From assembly GCF_050003625.1 (NCBI RefSeq), contig NC_134399.1:36596671-36660670 (forward strand): 64,000 nucleotides of DNA. The letters are read 5' to 3'. A program made the translations under genes and the position numbers. The notes beneath the pieces are model-generated. The model had not been told where the DNA came from. It did no database searches and saw only the letters and a list, made by a program, of their open reading frames with translations. The DNA comes from Haematobia irritans. Lineage: Eukaryota > Arthropoda > Insecta > Diptera > Muscidae. Each line of letters starts with the position of its first letter. Position 1 is the stretch's first letter. Shown here piece by piece: positions 44,414 through 55,740 of this stretch.

Positions 44414-44665
44414 CACCCAGAGAAGGAATATGATCACCTCAAACATGTTTTAAAAGCAAAATTTTATTTTTGGGTGGTGACCATGTAACATGGTTTTCGC
44501 AACCGTGTTATTTTCTCGGAAATCATGTATCTGGTTCCGGCAAGCAGGTTATATTTGACGAGAAAATAACATTTTAGTGACAAACATGTTACATGGTCAC
44601 CATACAAAAATCACATGTTGCTCTTGAAACAGGTTTGAGGTGATCATATTCCTTATCTGCGTACA
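44411..44665. mobile_element. Hairpin MITE family L, complete copy
   Basis: The left end GCACCCAGAGAAGGAATATG and right end CATATTCCTTATCTGCGTAC are inverted. Homology extends about 80 bp inward on each side (ATGATCACCTCAAACATG...GGTGACCATGTAACATG and their complements). It is non-coding. Other copies are at 36961, 40372 and 45087. Confidence 0.75.
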
Positions 44666-45086
44666 TGAACGCCTTTAAATGCAAAGTGAAAATGCTAAAT
44701 ATTACCGCAATTCTTTTGAATTGCGTTAGATATTGATCTCGTGAGTTTAGATACAATTCCAATGTATTTGTTTTTAATACACTGAAAGAAAATTTCATTA
44801 AGATTTAAACAATAACATTTTCAATGACATAACCATTATTTAATAGAAAAATCATTACATTACAAAAAACTTTCATTGTATTTATGAAATTGATTCGTTT
44901 GATTAATTGTAATAACCAATTTTGTTATTATTACAATGATTTTTCTACAAGCGTATGTTAAGGTTCAAAAAATGCTCATACAGTCACAAAAATATTATGG
45001 TCACGAACAATATCGGGTCATGCCCCATGAAATGATTCTGGTACGTAAATGTGCAGAGCTATTGAATTTTTATTCAGCAGTGTGGC
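44666..45086. other. Gene-free sequence with a TA-rich repeat-like segment
   Basis: The segment from ACACTGAAAGAAAATTTCAT (44780) to TTATTACAATGATTTTTCTA (44946) has several internal inverted pairs (ATTGTAATAACC, GGTTATTACAAT-like) and resembles MITE termini. I could not find a second copy in the window. Confidence 0.35.
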
Positions 45087-45245
45087 TACACCCAGAGAAG
45101 GAGATAATAGAACTTTTTTTAAGGATATATTTTTTTGGAGAGAAAATAAATATTTTGAGAAAAAAATGTACCATGTTCTCTCTGAAATTGTAACATTTTT
45201 ATCCTAAACCATGTTTGAGGTGATCATATTCCTTCTCTGCGTGTA
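45087..45245. mobile_element. Hairpin MITE family L, diverged copy
   Basis: It starts ACACCCAGAGAAGGAGATAA and ends GATCATATTCCTTCTCTGCG TGTA. The interior differs from the other copies, with GAGAGAAAATAAATATTTTG and AAAATGTACCATGTTCTCTC. Confidence 0.6.
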
Positions 45246-45720
45246 AAATGTCTCATGTGCAATTTTCACTCACAGGCGTGAGTTAAATTTCGACAACGTG
45301 ACCACAACTATGGTTTACCACCAAGTACATGCATTCCCTGCAAATGTATAGATGCATAAATACAATCCAATGTAACATTTCTTTAATAGGTTTTTCACAA
45401 AACCTCCTCATGACTGACCATTGTCAAGGGAAGCATTCCCTTAATATTTGGGACTGTCAATTCCACAAATCATAAAATGGAAGGACATTTCATAGATATG
45501 TGATCTAATGGAACTCTATTAAGGATATAAGTGATGTATGTTAGCTGGCTATATTGATCACGGTTGTGATATGCTAATGTTTGGAAATTCATATCAAATG
45601 TGGTCACATTCAAGATGGACGATACGTGCATCGGAATTAAAAAAAAAAAAAAAATCAATCGAATTAGATTTAGCAAATTAGGTAAATCGGCAGTCCGTTA
45701 TCAGACTCACCTAAACTCCA
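45246..45720. other. Gene-free sequence
   Basis: No gene or repeat family recognised. It holds a poly-A tract at 45638-45653. Confidence 0.4.
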
Positions 45721-46608
45721 AGCAAAAATCTGTAGCAAAGTAAACACAATAAAAATGTTCTTTTTGGATCCGAAAGTTGTAGAAAATTGGCTCGGAAGTA
45801 ATCAGTTTGACATGGGTTTGTCATATAGCTGCAGTCATCTTTATAACCATCCGCTGCATTGATTTCGTTTTAGTTCTTCAAAAGCTATTTCAGTATATCG
45901 GTTTCATAAAAAAAAGTATATACGGCCGTATCCTTTGTACCCTCCACCATGGACTGCGTAGGAACTCCTACAAAAAAAAAATATTTTCTGATTCAATCAC
46001 GAAATTAATTGATCCAATTAATTTTTTAATGCAAATGTCTTCAATAACAGAAATGATAGTATCAATTAAAAAATTAATTGAAAGGCAATTAAAATATTAA
46101 TTGATCCAATTAAAAAATTAATAGATACTATTAATTTTTGTGATTGATTTTTGTTTCGCTTAAAAGCAAAAATCTGTAGCAAAGTAAACACAATAAAAAT
46201 GTCCTTTTTGGATCCGAAAGTTGTAGAAAATTGGCTAGGAAGTAATCAGTTTGACATGGGCTTGTCATATAGCGGCAGTCATCTTTATAACCATCCGCTG
46301 CACTGATTTCGTTTTAGTTCTTCAGAAGCTATTTCAGTATTTCGGATTTCATAAAAAAAGTATATACGGCCGTATCCTTTGTACCCTCCACCATGGACTG
46401 CGTAGGAACTCCTACAAAAAAAAATATTTTCTGATTCAATCACGAAATTAATTGATCCAATTAATATTTTAATTCAAATGTCTTCAATAACAGAAATGAT
46501 AGTATCAATTAAAAAATTACTTGAAAGGCAATTAAAAAATTAATTGATCCAATTAAAAAATTAATAGATACTATTAATTTTTGTAATTGATTTTTGTTTC
46601 GCTTAAAA
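45721..46608 (+). repeat. 444-bp tandem duplication, two units
   Basis: Unit one is 45721-46164 and unit two is 46165-46608; landmarks such as GGATCCGAAAGTTGTAGAAA and TTGATTTTTGTTTCGCTTAA are exactly 444 bp apart. Each unit joins three repeat pieces: a family K block, a scrap of the DINE-A 3' end (AAGTATATACGGCCGTATCC, TGTACCCTCCACCATGGACT), and a family G TA-rich MITE (ATTAATTGATCCAATTAA). Confidence 0.85.
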
Positions 46609-46831
46609 ACTTTTTTGAATCAATTAAATTTTTAATTGAATATTTTATAAAACTCAATTAAAATTTTAATTGGAAAAATTTTCGTGAATTTTTTTCTATG
46701 TACTAAAGAATGTCATCTACAATCGAATTACTTGGGTTGTGGTATACTTGCCGATGGCAAGGTATCTTAAAAATCCTTAACATCGTCTTCTAAATTGTAA
46801 GTTAGTCCTTACAGGGTATATATTAGACAAT
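46609..46831. mobile_element. Family G end and DINE-A 3' unit scrap
   Basis: 46609-46700 ends with the family G edge GAATTTTTTTCTATGT. 46701-46831 is an inverted DINE-A 3' unit piece (GTCATCTACAATCGAATTAC, TTGCCGATGGCAAGGTATC) that ends at the start of DINE-A copy 10. Confidence 0.6.
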
Positions 46832-47500
46832 AACAAGTATATACGGCCATAAGTTCGGCCAGGCCTAATCTTATGTACCCTCCACCATGGATTGCGTAGA
46901 AATTTCTACGAAAGACTATCATCCACAATCGCATTACTTGAGTTGTGGTATCTTAAAACTTCTTAACATCGTTTTCTAAATTGTGAGTTAGTCCATACGT
47001 GGTATATATTAGACAAAAAAGGTATGTATAGGTAAGTCTACAAATAATTACGAATCGATATGGACTTTTTGCACGGTACGTAGAAAGCCAGAATTGAAAT
47101 ATGGGGGTCACTTATATGGGGGCTATATACAATTATGAACTTGATATGGACCAATTTTTGTGTGATTGGAAATCGATTTATCTGAGGGATATATGTAACT
47201 ATAGACCGATATGGACCTAGTTAGGCATAGTTGTTAACGACCATATACTAGCACAATGTACCGAATTTCAACTGACTCGGATGAAATTTGGTCCTCCAAG
47301 TGGCTCTAAAACCAAATATCGGTATCGGTATATATGGGGCCTATATATGATTATGGATTGATATGGACCACTTTTGGCATGGTTGTTAAATATCATATAC
47401 GATCACCACGTACCAAATTTCAAGCAGATCGGATGAATTTTGCTTCTCCAAAAGGCACCGGAGGTCAAATCTGGGGATCGGTTTATATGGGAGCTATATA

Positions 47501-48415
47501 AAAGGTGGTTAAAATTTCAAGGGCCGATGTTGATTTTGAAGAAAACACAAACTATTTTGGAAATTATTGTAATTTTATTTTACTATGATATATTGGTATT
47601 ACTCAATTATGTATGGAACAAAATATCGGCCAAATGGGCGCCGCGACCTCGGTGGCACACCTTCATCCGATGGTCCAAATTTTCGATGACGCTGAGTCAT
47701 AATGGAGGTTCTATGCCGTTAATGTACCGAATTATCTCATCCTTTAGCTCTTGAATTGTTGCTGGCTTATCGACGTACACATTTTCTTTCAAATAACCCC
47801 AAAGAAAAAAGTCCAAAGGTGTCAAATCACATGATCTTGGCGGCCAATTGACATCGCCATTACGTGAGATAACACGGTCATTGAATTTGTTGTGCAAAAG
47901 AGCCATTGTTTCGTTAGGTGTGTGGCAAGTGGCACCGTCCTGCTGAAACCACATATCGTCCACATCCATATCTTCCATTTCGGGCCATAAAAAGTTCGTT
48001 ATCATCTCACGATAGCGAACACCATTCACAGTAACTGCCTGACCGGCCTCATTTTGGAAAAAAAAACGGCCCGATGATGCCGCCAGCTCATAAACCGCAC
48101 CAAACAGTCACTCTTTGTGGGTGCATTGGTTTTTCGACATCCACTCTTGGATTCTCATTCGCCCAAATGCGGCAATTCTGTTTATTGACGAATCCACTGA
48201 GGTGAAAATGTGCCTCATCACTGAAGATGATTTTCTTCGAAAATTGATCATCCACTGTTGCCATTTCTTGGAACCATTCTGCCTATTCGCGACGTCCATG
48301 GTTCAGATTGAGTAAGCCTGAAATAGAGAAATGTCAAATAAAATTAAAAAAAAAAAAACTTGGCGTTTATGTGTGGTTCACATTCAACATCGGCCCTTAC
48401 AATTTAACCACCCTT
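47501..48415 (-). mobile_element. DD41D (rosa-type) mariner, internally deleted
   Basis: The left end reads AAAGGTGGTTAAAATTTCAA then GGGCCGATGTTGATTTTGA. The right end, reversed, reads AAGGGTGGTTAAATTGTAAG then GGCCGATGTTGAATGTGAAC. These are clear terminal inverted repeats with TA on each side (47499-47500, 48416-48417). The 915-bp length implies loss of the transposase N-terminal third. It is inserted in a DINE-A 153-bp unit, splitting GCTATA/TAATTATGAAC. Confidence 0.88.
47697..48320 (-). pseudogene. DD41D mariner-family transposase, truncated and frameshifted
   Basis: The minus strand reads AEWFQEMATVDDQFSKK, then IIFSDEAHFHLSGFVNKQNC (first catalytic Asp, 48217-48219), then VTVWCGL, a TGA, and AGGIIGPFFF. 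A 9-T homopolymer (one too many) shifts frame. The frame then runs VNGVRYREMITNFLWPEMED, WFQQDGATCHTPNETMALL (second Asp, 47937-47939), NWPPRSCDLTPLDFFLWGY (third Asp, 47811-47813) and ELKDEIIRYINGIEPPL. The second and third Asp are 41 residues apart, the DD41D spacing of the rosa group. The DNA-binding N-terminus is missing, so it is dead. Confidence 0.85.
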
Positions 48416-48954
48416 TATTATGAACTAATATTTTTTTGTGATATTGGGGAGTAGTTTATCTGGGGGCTATATATAACTATAGACCGATATAGAACAATTT
48501 TGGCATGGTTGTTAGCGGCCATATCCTAGCACAACGTACCAAATTTCAACCGAATCGGATGAAACTTACTCCTCCACGAGACTCCGGTGGTCAAATCTGG
48601 GATCGGTTTAGATGGAGGCTATATATTATTATGGACCGATTAGGACCAATTTTTGCATGGGTGTTAGAGGCCATATATAAACACGACGTACCAAATTTCA
48701 ACTGGATCGGATGAAATGTGCTCCCTTAAGGGTCTCCGCAAGCCAAATTTGGCGGTTGGTTTATATGGGGGCTATACGTAAAAGTGGTCCGATATGGCCC
48801 ATTTGCAATACCATCCGACCTACATCAATAACGTAAAATAACAAGTACTTGTGCCAAGTTTCAAGTTGATAGCTTGTTTCGTTCGGAAGTTAGCGTGATT
48901 TCAACTCGGCTCAGATCGACTCAGAATTTAACCACGACCCAGAATATGCATATA

Positions 48955-49010
48955 TGGGGTATATATATGGGGTATATATATGGGGTATATATATAGGGTA
49001 TATATGGAGT
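48955..49010. repeat. 13-bp minisatellite
   Basis: GGGGTATATATAT is repeated about four times (starts near 48956, 48969, 48982, 48995). It replaces the single CATAAAGTATATATATT segment of other DINE-A cores. Confidence 0.8.
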
Positions 49011-49103
49011 CTTAGATCAATATATCGATGTCTTACAAACGGAATGACAAATATACCCCTCATCTTATGATGGAGGGTATAAAAATTGTTGAATGTTTTT
49101 AAT

Positions 49104-49553
49104 TATACCCGCCACCATAGAATGTTGACGGGGGTATAATCAGTTTGTCATTCCGTTTGTAACACATCGAAATGTCGATTTCCGACTATATAAAGTATAT
49201 ATATTTTTGATCAGGGAGAAATTCTAAGACGATATAACCATGTTCGTCTCTCTGGCTGTATGTCTGTTGTAATCACGCTACTGTCTTCAGTAATGAAGCA
49301 ATCGTGCTGAAAGTTTGCACAAACTTGTTTTTTGTCTGCATGCAGGAAGATGGGCTATACCAGTTCAGGTTTTGATATAGTCCCCATATAGCTCGACCTC
49401 CCGATTTGGAGCCTTGGGCTTATAGAAACCGTAATTTTTATCCAATTTGCCTGAAATTGGAAATCTAGAGGTATTCTAGGACCATAAAGAGATGTGTCAA
49501 AAATGGTGAGTATAGGTCCATGTATTGATATAGCCCCCATATAAACCGATCTC
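49104..49553 (+). mobile_element. DINE-B element copy 2, truncated
   Basis: It has the hairpin TATACCCGCCACCATAGAAT...CGGGGGTATA, the core TTTTTGATCAGGGAGAAATT, one and a half 153-bp units, and then stops abruptly at AAACCGATCTCAAGACAAAT. A LINE fragment starts there. Confidence 0.8.
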
Positions 49554-49561
49554 AAGACAAA

Positions 49562-49740
49562 TTGCCAATAACAAGACAAATTGCTAGACGAAAATGGAAA
49601 TGGATTGGGCATACATTACGAAAACCGGCAAACACCATCTCTAGAATGGCCCTGGAGTGGAACCCCCAAGGATCGAGAAGACCAGGACGACCCAAAACCA
49701 CATGGCGCAGAACCATACAAACTGACTTATTAAGAATAAA
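49562..49740 (+). pseudogene. Non-LTR retrotransposon (LINE) reverse transcriptase C-terminal scrap
   Basis: The frame reads TRQIARRKWKWIGHTLRKPA, then RMALEWNPQGSRRPGRPKTT and WRRTIQTDLL. The string RxKWxWIGHTLRKP...ALxWNPQGxRxxGRPxxTWRR is a familiar tail of insect LINE open reading frames, downstream of the reverse-transcriptase domain. Nothing of the RT or endonuclease domains is present. Only about 60 codons survive, bounded by DINE-B on the left and a Harbinger MITE on the right. Confidence 0.75.
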
Positions 49741-49751
49741 CAAGACACTTA

Positions 49752-49959
49752 CCCCCATTTTCATAAAGCTCCCTTAGTGTTCCGTTAACTAACCAAATTT
49801 TAAACCGTATTATAGACGAAGCTGTCATCTTGCCTTTATATTCCATAGGCCAGTTAGGAACATAACTGATGAAAATTTTTCAGTTAAAGTTAACCGGAGA
49901 GAAGATATTTGCAATTTACTTTCTGTTAACTGGCAGTTAAAGCTACATGAAAATGGCCG
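49752..49959. mobile_element. Harbinger/PIF-type MITE, copy 2
   Basis: An inverted relative of 9743-9960. It runs from CCCCCATTTTCATAAAGCTC to AAAGCTACATGAAAATGGCCG, with TTA at 49749-49751 and 49960-49962. Internal landmarks TCTTGCCTTTATATTCCATA and AACCGGAGAGAAGATATTTG are shared with copy 1 in reverse. Confidence 0.78.
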
Positions 49960-50104
49960 TTAATGATATTAAAATTATATGTATCGATAAAAGCAGATAC
50001 AAAATCCTTGTAGAAGCCCTATGCTCCCAAGAGGAACAATAAAGGAACAAAAAAAAAAAAACGATATCCAGATTTTACTTCTTGAGCTTATAGAGACCCT
50101 AGTT

Positions 50105-50250
50105 TTATCCAAATCTGGGGATCGGTTTATATGGGGGCTATATATAATTATGGACCGATATGGACCAATTTTTGCATGGTTGTTAGAGACCATATACTAA
50201 TACCATGTACAAAATTTCAGCCGGATCGGATGAAATTTGCTTCTCTTAGA
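50105..50250 (-). mobile_element. DINE-A 153-bp unit fragment
   Basis: One inverted unit (ATCTGGGGATCGGTTTATAT, then GTTAGAGACCATATACTAAT to TGCTTCTCTTAGA). It is cut on the right by the F5 element. Confidence 0.75.
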
Positions 50251-51189
50251 TGAAACTTGCTTCAAGCATATACATTTTTGGGTATTGCCCAAACATTTAT
50301 ATGTTTAATCTCTACCAATATATAATATGTTTGAAAGCATATTGGTCTAAACAATATATGTTTGGGTAGTCTAAGTTCCAAACATTTTGTATTTTTGCAT
50401 CCAAATTCAATAATGTTGTCTTCCAAAAAACAATATGTTATTATGTGACCATATAATATGTTTGGAAGCATTTTGCACCCAAAAATATTATATGCTTAAA
50501 AAAAATTCTCCCAAACAATATTGTGCTCAAAATTTTATTTATTTATTTATATATTTACAATCATAATGAATTATGAAAATAAACAGGTAATATAGGTGCT
50601 AACAACATAGGTTTTCGACCTGAATGCTCAAAATTTTGTTTCTGCCCAATTGTATATTCCCCGATATCTTTCTCACTTCCACGAGATTTTTTAGTTCTTA
50701 GCACCTTTTTCTGTAATACAAACATTGTAGAAGAAATTATTCAATTTTATGATTTTTTATTTTAATTTTACCTTTTGCCGGACGGGGATTCGAACAGCGG
50801 ACCACACAGTTTGTAAGGATCAAAGAAGTAGCTGATCAATTGCTCAAGGAAAAATAAAATGTTAATTTTGTAATAACAAGCAACAACCACCAACTTAATT
50901 CAATATCGCTCCCTGTTAAATAGCGCTCCAAGGTACTAAACACATATATGTTTATAGGCTATTTCTAAATTAATATATGTTTGCATTCAAGCATATTATA
51001 TTTACAAACATTTTATGTCCCAAACATAATATGTTCTAACATATTAACATATATGTCCCAAACATGTTATGCTAGTTTATGAACATTATATGCTTGCACT
51101 CAAAAATATTGTGTTTAAAAATTTGTGTTCCAAACATATAATGTTTATAGCCAAACATATGAAAAACAGTCTTTTTCATCCGTGTATGA
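50251..51189 (-). mobile_element. Family F element copy F5
   Basis: Its 5' end is at the right (…ACAGTCTTTTTCATCCGTG). It is nearly identical in reverse to F3 (58023-59302) but lacks the MITE at 58447-58768 and the last few bases of the 3' end. It is rich in CATATG-centred dyads, with a tRNA-like block at 50777-50847. Confidence 0.75.
50777..50847 (-). repeat. tRNA-like block inside F5
   Basis: On the minus strand: GAGCAATTGATCAGCTACTT, CCTTACAAACTGTGTGG, then GTTCGAATCCCCGTCC (B box). The A-box position is weaker than in F1. It is shared with 58361-58429. Confidence 0.55.
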
Positions 51190-52430
51190 CGAGCATTTTT
51201 CAAAGAAAACTATCATATTTGATCAATAGTAGTGGGTATTTAATATTGGGACTGACCAATCTTATCGCCTTATATACGGGCTTAAATTTACTTTTATTTT
51301 ACTTCACAATAAAGTCATTAAATGTTAAATTTTATTAAAAATATTATCAAATTAAGAAACGAGATATTTTCGATTTCTTTTCCAAAATTGAATTTTCATG
51401 AAATATTCTATAAGAATTTACAAACGTCTATCTTATATACAATAATTGCCAAAAAGAAAACAGTGCTTAGAAGAAAACAGGTTGTATTTTTTTCGTTACA
51501 TCCCGTACGATCTAAATCTTATTGTGGTGGCACTTAATAAGACATAAATAAAATAATACATTTTAAATTGTAAAATGCCTTAACATTTAGATCTCGAATA
51601 TTTTCTTACGAAATACTCAATACTTGGAAATATTTTACACAATTGCAAATGGGAAAAACAATAATCGATATAACGCCCAAGTAATATATTAGGGCTACAA
51701 ATAGGATTCCAAGTAGGTTTACGATTTGCCAATAAATGGTCTATCTCTAAACAAAAAACCACCTAATACTCAAAGGATGTGTAAACAGAGAGCCATAAAT
51801 TGCATGTCTTTTGCATAGAGTTCTTATTTTGTGGCCACATTTACATCATTCTACCACCACCCTCACACGCTCTCACCAAATAGCAACAATTGGCGGTAAT
51901 TCGATTAAAGTTTATTGAAATGTAAATTTTGTGCTGATTTGATATTTTAGGCAGTCAATTTGACGCCTTTTTTTACATTGGCCAAATGGATTTTTTATTT
52001 GATGTCATTTTCTTTTGGCAAAGGACAACGATTTGTGATTATGGCTGCCAAAACGAAAGGATTTACAGTAAATAGAAGGAAGCCTCACTCTCTCTCTCTG
52101 AGGTGGTGTAATGCCTTAATAAAATGGGTTTGTCTCAGCTCAGAGAAAAAAAATTTCATGGCATTTCATTCGATTGAGGTTCGTTTTGATTCGATTTTGC
52201 TTACAACTCGGGAATAGAGAAAGGTAAATCCAATGATTCTTTGACTTCTTTTACTACCATAAATGGTTGTGGTAAAAGTGTCTTGGTATATGTGTAAAGA
52301 AAGGGTATTTTCACTTTAGGGAAAGTATTTAAATGTACTCTACACTGGTGTAGATGTTGCATTAGTTTAACAAGCGTTTTGTTGTAAACCATTAGTGTAG
52401 CTAGGGGGCTAAGCACGGTTGCCACTTGAG
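51190..52430. other. Gene-free sequence
   Basis: No gene recognised; open frames are below 90 codons and lack motifs. A TCTCTCTCTCTG tract lies near 52091. Confidence 0.45.
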
Positions 52431-55165
52431 CCAAAAATAGTCTACCACAATTTGCAGAAAATTAAAAAAAAAACTACCAAACAAACAACATTACTCTTCA
52501 AAATTTTATTTCTATAAAAAATTTTGCTAAAAATTTTTTTCTATAGAAAATATTGTTAAAATTTTATTTCTATAAAAAATTTTGTTAAAATTTTATTTCT
52601 ATAGAAAATTTTGTCAAAATTTTATTTCTATAGAAAATTTTATCAACATTTAGTTTTTATAGAAAATTTGGTCAAAATTTAACTTTTATAGAAAATTTGG
52701 TCAATATTTTATTTCTATAGAAAATTTTGTCAAAATTTTATTTCTATAGAAAATTTTGTCAAAAATTTATTTCTATAGAAAATATTGCAAAAATTTTATT
52801 TCTATTGTAAATTTTGTAAAGAATTTATTTCTATAGAATATGTTGTCAAAATTTTATTTCTATGGAAAATTTGGCAATATATAATTTTCAGAGAAAATTT
52901 TGTCAAAATTTTATTTCTATAGGAAATTTTGTCAACATTTTATTTCTATAGAAAATTTTGTCAAATTATATTTCCATTGAAAATTTTGTAAAAATGTTAT
53001 TTCTATAGAAAATGTCAAAAATTTATTTCTATTGAAAACTTTGTCAACATTTTATTTCTATAAAAAATTTTGTCAACAATTAATTTTTACAGAAAATTTG
53101 GTCAAAATTTTATTTCTATAGAAAATTCTGTTAAAATTTTATTTCTATAGAAAATTTTGTCAAAATTATATTTCTATAGAAAATTTGGTAAAATTTTATT
53201 TTTATAGAAAATTTTTTCAAAATTTTATTTCTATAGAAAATTTTGTCAAAATTTTATTTCTATAGAAAATTTTGTCAAAATTTTATTTCTATAGAAAATA
53301 TTGCAAAAATTTTATTTCTATTGTAAATTTTGTAAAGATTTTATTTCTATAGAATATGTTGTCAAAATTTTATTTCTATGGAAAATTTGGCAATATATAA
53401 TTTTCAGAGAAAATTTTGTCAAAATTTTATTTCTATAGAAAATTTTGTCAACATTTTATTTCTATAGAAAATTTTGTCAAATTATATTTCCATTGAAAAT
53501 TTTGTAAAAATGTTATTTCTATAGAAAATGTCAAAAATTTATTTCTATTGAAAACTTTGTCAACATTTTATTTCTATAAAAAATTTTGTCAACAATTAAT
53601 TTTTACAGAAAATTTGGTCAAAACTTTATTTCTATAGAAAATTCTGTTAAAATTTTATTTCTATAGAAAATTTTGTCAAAATTTTATTTCTTTGAAAATT
53701 TGGCAAAATTTTATTTTCATAGAAAATTTTGTCAAAATTTTTAGTTCTATAGAGAATTTTGTCAAAATTTTATTTTTCTAGAAAATGTCAAAAATTTATT
53801 TCTATTGAAAATTTTGTCAAAATAATATTTCTATTGAAAATTTTGTCAAAATTATATTTCTATTGAAAATTTTGTAAAAATGTTATTTTTATGGAAAATG
53901 TCAAAAATTTATTTCTATTGAAAATTTTGTCAAAATTTTATTTCTATAGAAAATTTGGCAAAATTTTATTTTTATAGAAAATTTTTTCAAAATTTTATTT
54001 TCATAGAAAATTTTGTCAAAATTGTATTTCTATTGAAAATTTGTAAAAAGGTTATCTCTATAGACAATTTTGTCAAAATTTTATTTCTATAGAAAATTTT
54101 GTCAAAATTTTAGTGCTATTGGAAATTTTGTAAAAATGTTATTTCTATAGAAAATGTCAAAAATTTATTTCTATTGCAAATTTTGTCAAAATTTTATCTC
54201 TATAGAAAATTTTGTCAACATTTAATTTTTATAGAAAATTTTGTCGAAATTTTATTTCTATAGAAAATAAAAGTTTATTTCTATATAAAATTTGATCAAA
54301 ATTTTATTACTATAGAAAATTTTGTCAAAATTTTATTTCTATAGAAAATTTTGTTAAAAATTTTATTTCTATAGAAAATTTTGTTAAAAATTTTATTTCT
54401 ATGGAAAATGTTGTCAAAATTTTATTTCTATAGAAAATATTGTCATAATTTTATTTCTATACAAAATTTTGTTAAAAGTTTTATTTCTATTGAAAAATTT
54501 TTTAAAAATTTTATTTCTATGGAAAATTTTGTCAAAATCTTGCAGTCTATAGGGCTTTGCCCAAATAATTTAGACAAACATTCTTTTCCTCTGTTGGTTA
54601 AGCTACACTTGTAGTTTAGTCAATGCATGGTTTTAAGCTGAAATCAAAAAAACCAACAATGATTAAAGAACAAAACCAACAATACCAAAACAAAACGAAA
54701 ATTTCATTTCTATAAGAAATATGGTCAAAATTTTATTTTTATACAAAATTTTGTTAAAAATTTTATTTCTATTGAAAATTTTGTAAAAATTTTATTTCTA
54801 TGGAAAATTTTGTAAAAATTTTATTTCTATGGAAAATTTTGTAAAAAAAATTATTTCTATAGAAAATATTAGCAAAATTTTATTTCTATACAAAATTTTG
54901 TTAAAAAGTTTATTTCTATTGAAAATTTTGTTAAAAATTTTATTTCTATATAAAATGTTGTCAACATTTTATTTATTTAGAAAATATTGTTAAAATTGTA
55001 TTTCTATTCAAAATTTTGTTAAAAATTTTATTTCTATTGAAAATGTTGTAAAAATTTTATTTCTATGGAAAATTTTGTTCAAATTTTATTTCTATAGAAA
55101 ATTTTGTCAACATTTTATTTTCTATAGAAATAAAATTTTGACAAAATATTATTTCTATAGAAAGT
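52431..55165 (+). repeat. Longest 29-bp satellite array, with a 517-bp higher-order repeat
   Basis: The array opens with a DINE-A junction scrap (GGTTGCCACTTGAGCC, 52419-52440), so it derives from a DINE-A element. About 90 monomers follow. A segment marked by GGCAATATATAATTTTCAGA occurs at 52874 and again at 53391, exactly 517 bp apart. The flanking 300 bp match almost base for base, so a block of about 18 monomers was duplicated. An inverted fold-back arm is embedded at 54538-54690. Confidence 0.9.
54538..54690 (-). mobile_element. Fold-back arm, single inverted copy
   Basis: CTTGCAGTCTATAGGGCTTT, CTGTTGGTTAAGCTACACTT and GTAGTTTAGTCAATGCATGG match the right arm of 3408-3888. There is no partner arm nearby. 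Confidence 0.75.
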
Positions 55166-55324
55166 AATTATTCTTAAAATTAGATATATATTATATAAAA
55201 GTGTATACATGTATAAACTAAATATATTAATAATAACATTAACAATGTATTATTTTACTCGTGGGGCTAAGACCAGGATACCCCAGAAAGGCGAAAGCCT
55301 TTATTTATTTTATTTTTAAAATCG

Positions 55325-55560
55325 TAAAAACTTGAACTTTTAAGGGCTGGCGAAAAATATCTTATGTACCCTCTACCATAGACTGTGTAGTTCTACACAG
55401 GTCAAATCTGGTGATCGATTTATATGGGGGCTATATATAATTATAGACCGATATAAATCAATTTTTTCCATAATTGTTGGAGGGCATACACTAACATAAC
55501 GAACCAAATTTCAACCGGATCAAATGAGATTTGATGATGAGATTTTTTGACTCTAACAGT
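55325..55560 (-). mobile_element. DINE-A fragment, rearranged
   Basis: A 3'-unit piece (TATGTACCCTCTACCATAGA CTG) is joined directly to one 153-bp unit (GATTTATATGGGGGCTATAT). The join is the product of a deletion. Confidence 0.6.
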
Positions 55561-55740
55561 CAAGAATGTCAAAATTGTTCAATCCAAGCAAGTTTTTTTA
55601 GTGTTATATGCAATGAAGAATTTAAGATAACGGAATTAAGAAAACATTTTTTAATTTGAAGTATCCGTTATAATGTGGATTTACAAACTGGCATTTATTT
55701 GTACGTGGATTGTTTTATTAATATATGAAATGAAGTCTTC

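Larger units (their letters stand above)
46832..49082 (-). mobile_element. DINE-A element copy 10 (short subfamily), carrying a DD41D mariner
   Basis: The 3' end is on the left (AACAAGTATATACGGCCAT, TTCGGCCAGGCCTAA). There is no 29-bp array; 153-bp units run from about 47110 to 48830 around the insert. The core contains a 13-bp minisatellite and the hairpin is at the right (CCCTCATCTTATGATGG, to 49082). It shares the segment AAGTCTACAAATAATTACGA with copy 7, marking one subfamily. Confidence 0.83.

Noticed and set aside
52431..55165. Regular short repeats, as a CRISPR-like array
   Set aside because: The monomers abut with no unique spacers, vary in sequence, and sit in eukaryotic DNA next to transposon junctions. 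This is satellite DNA.
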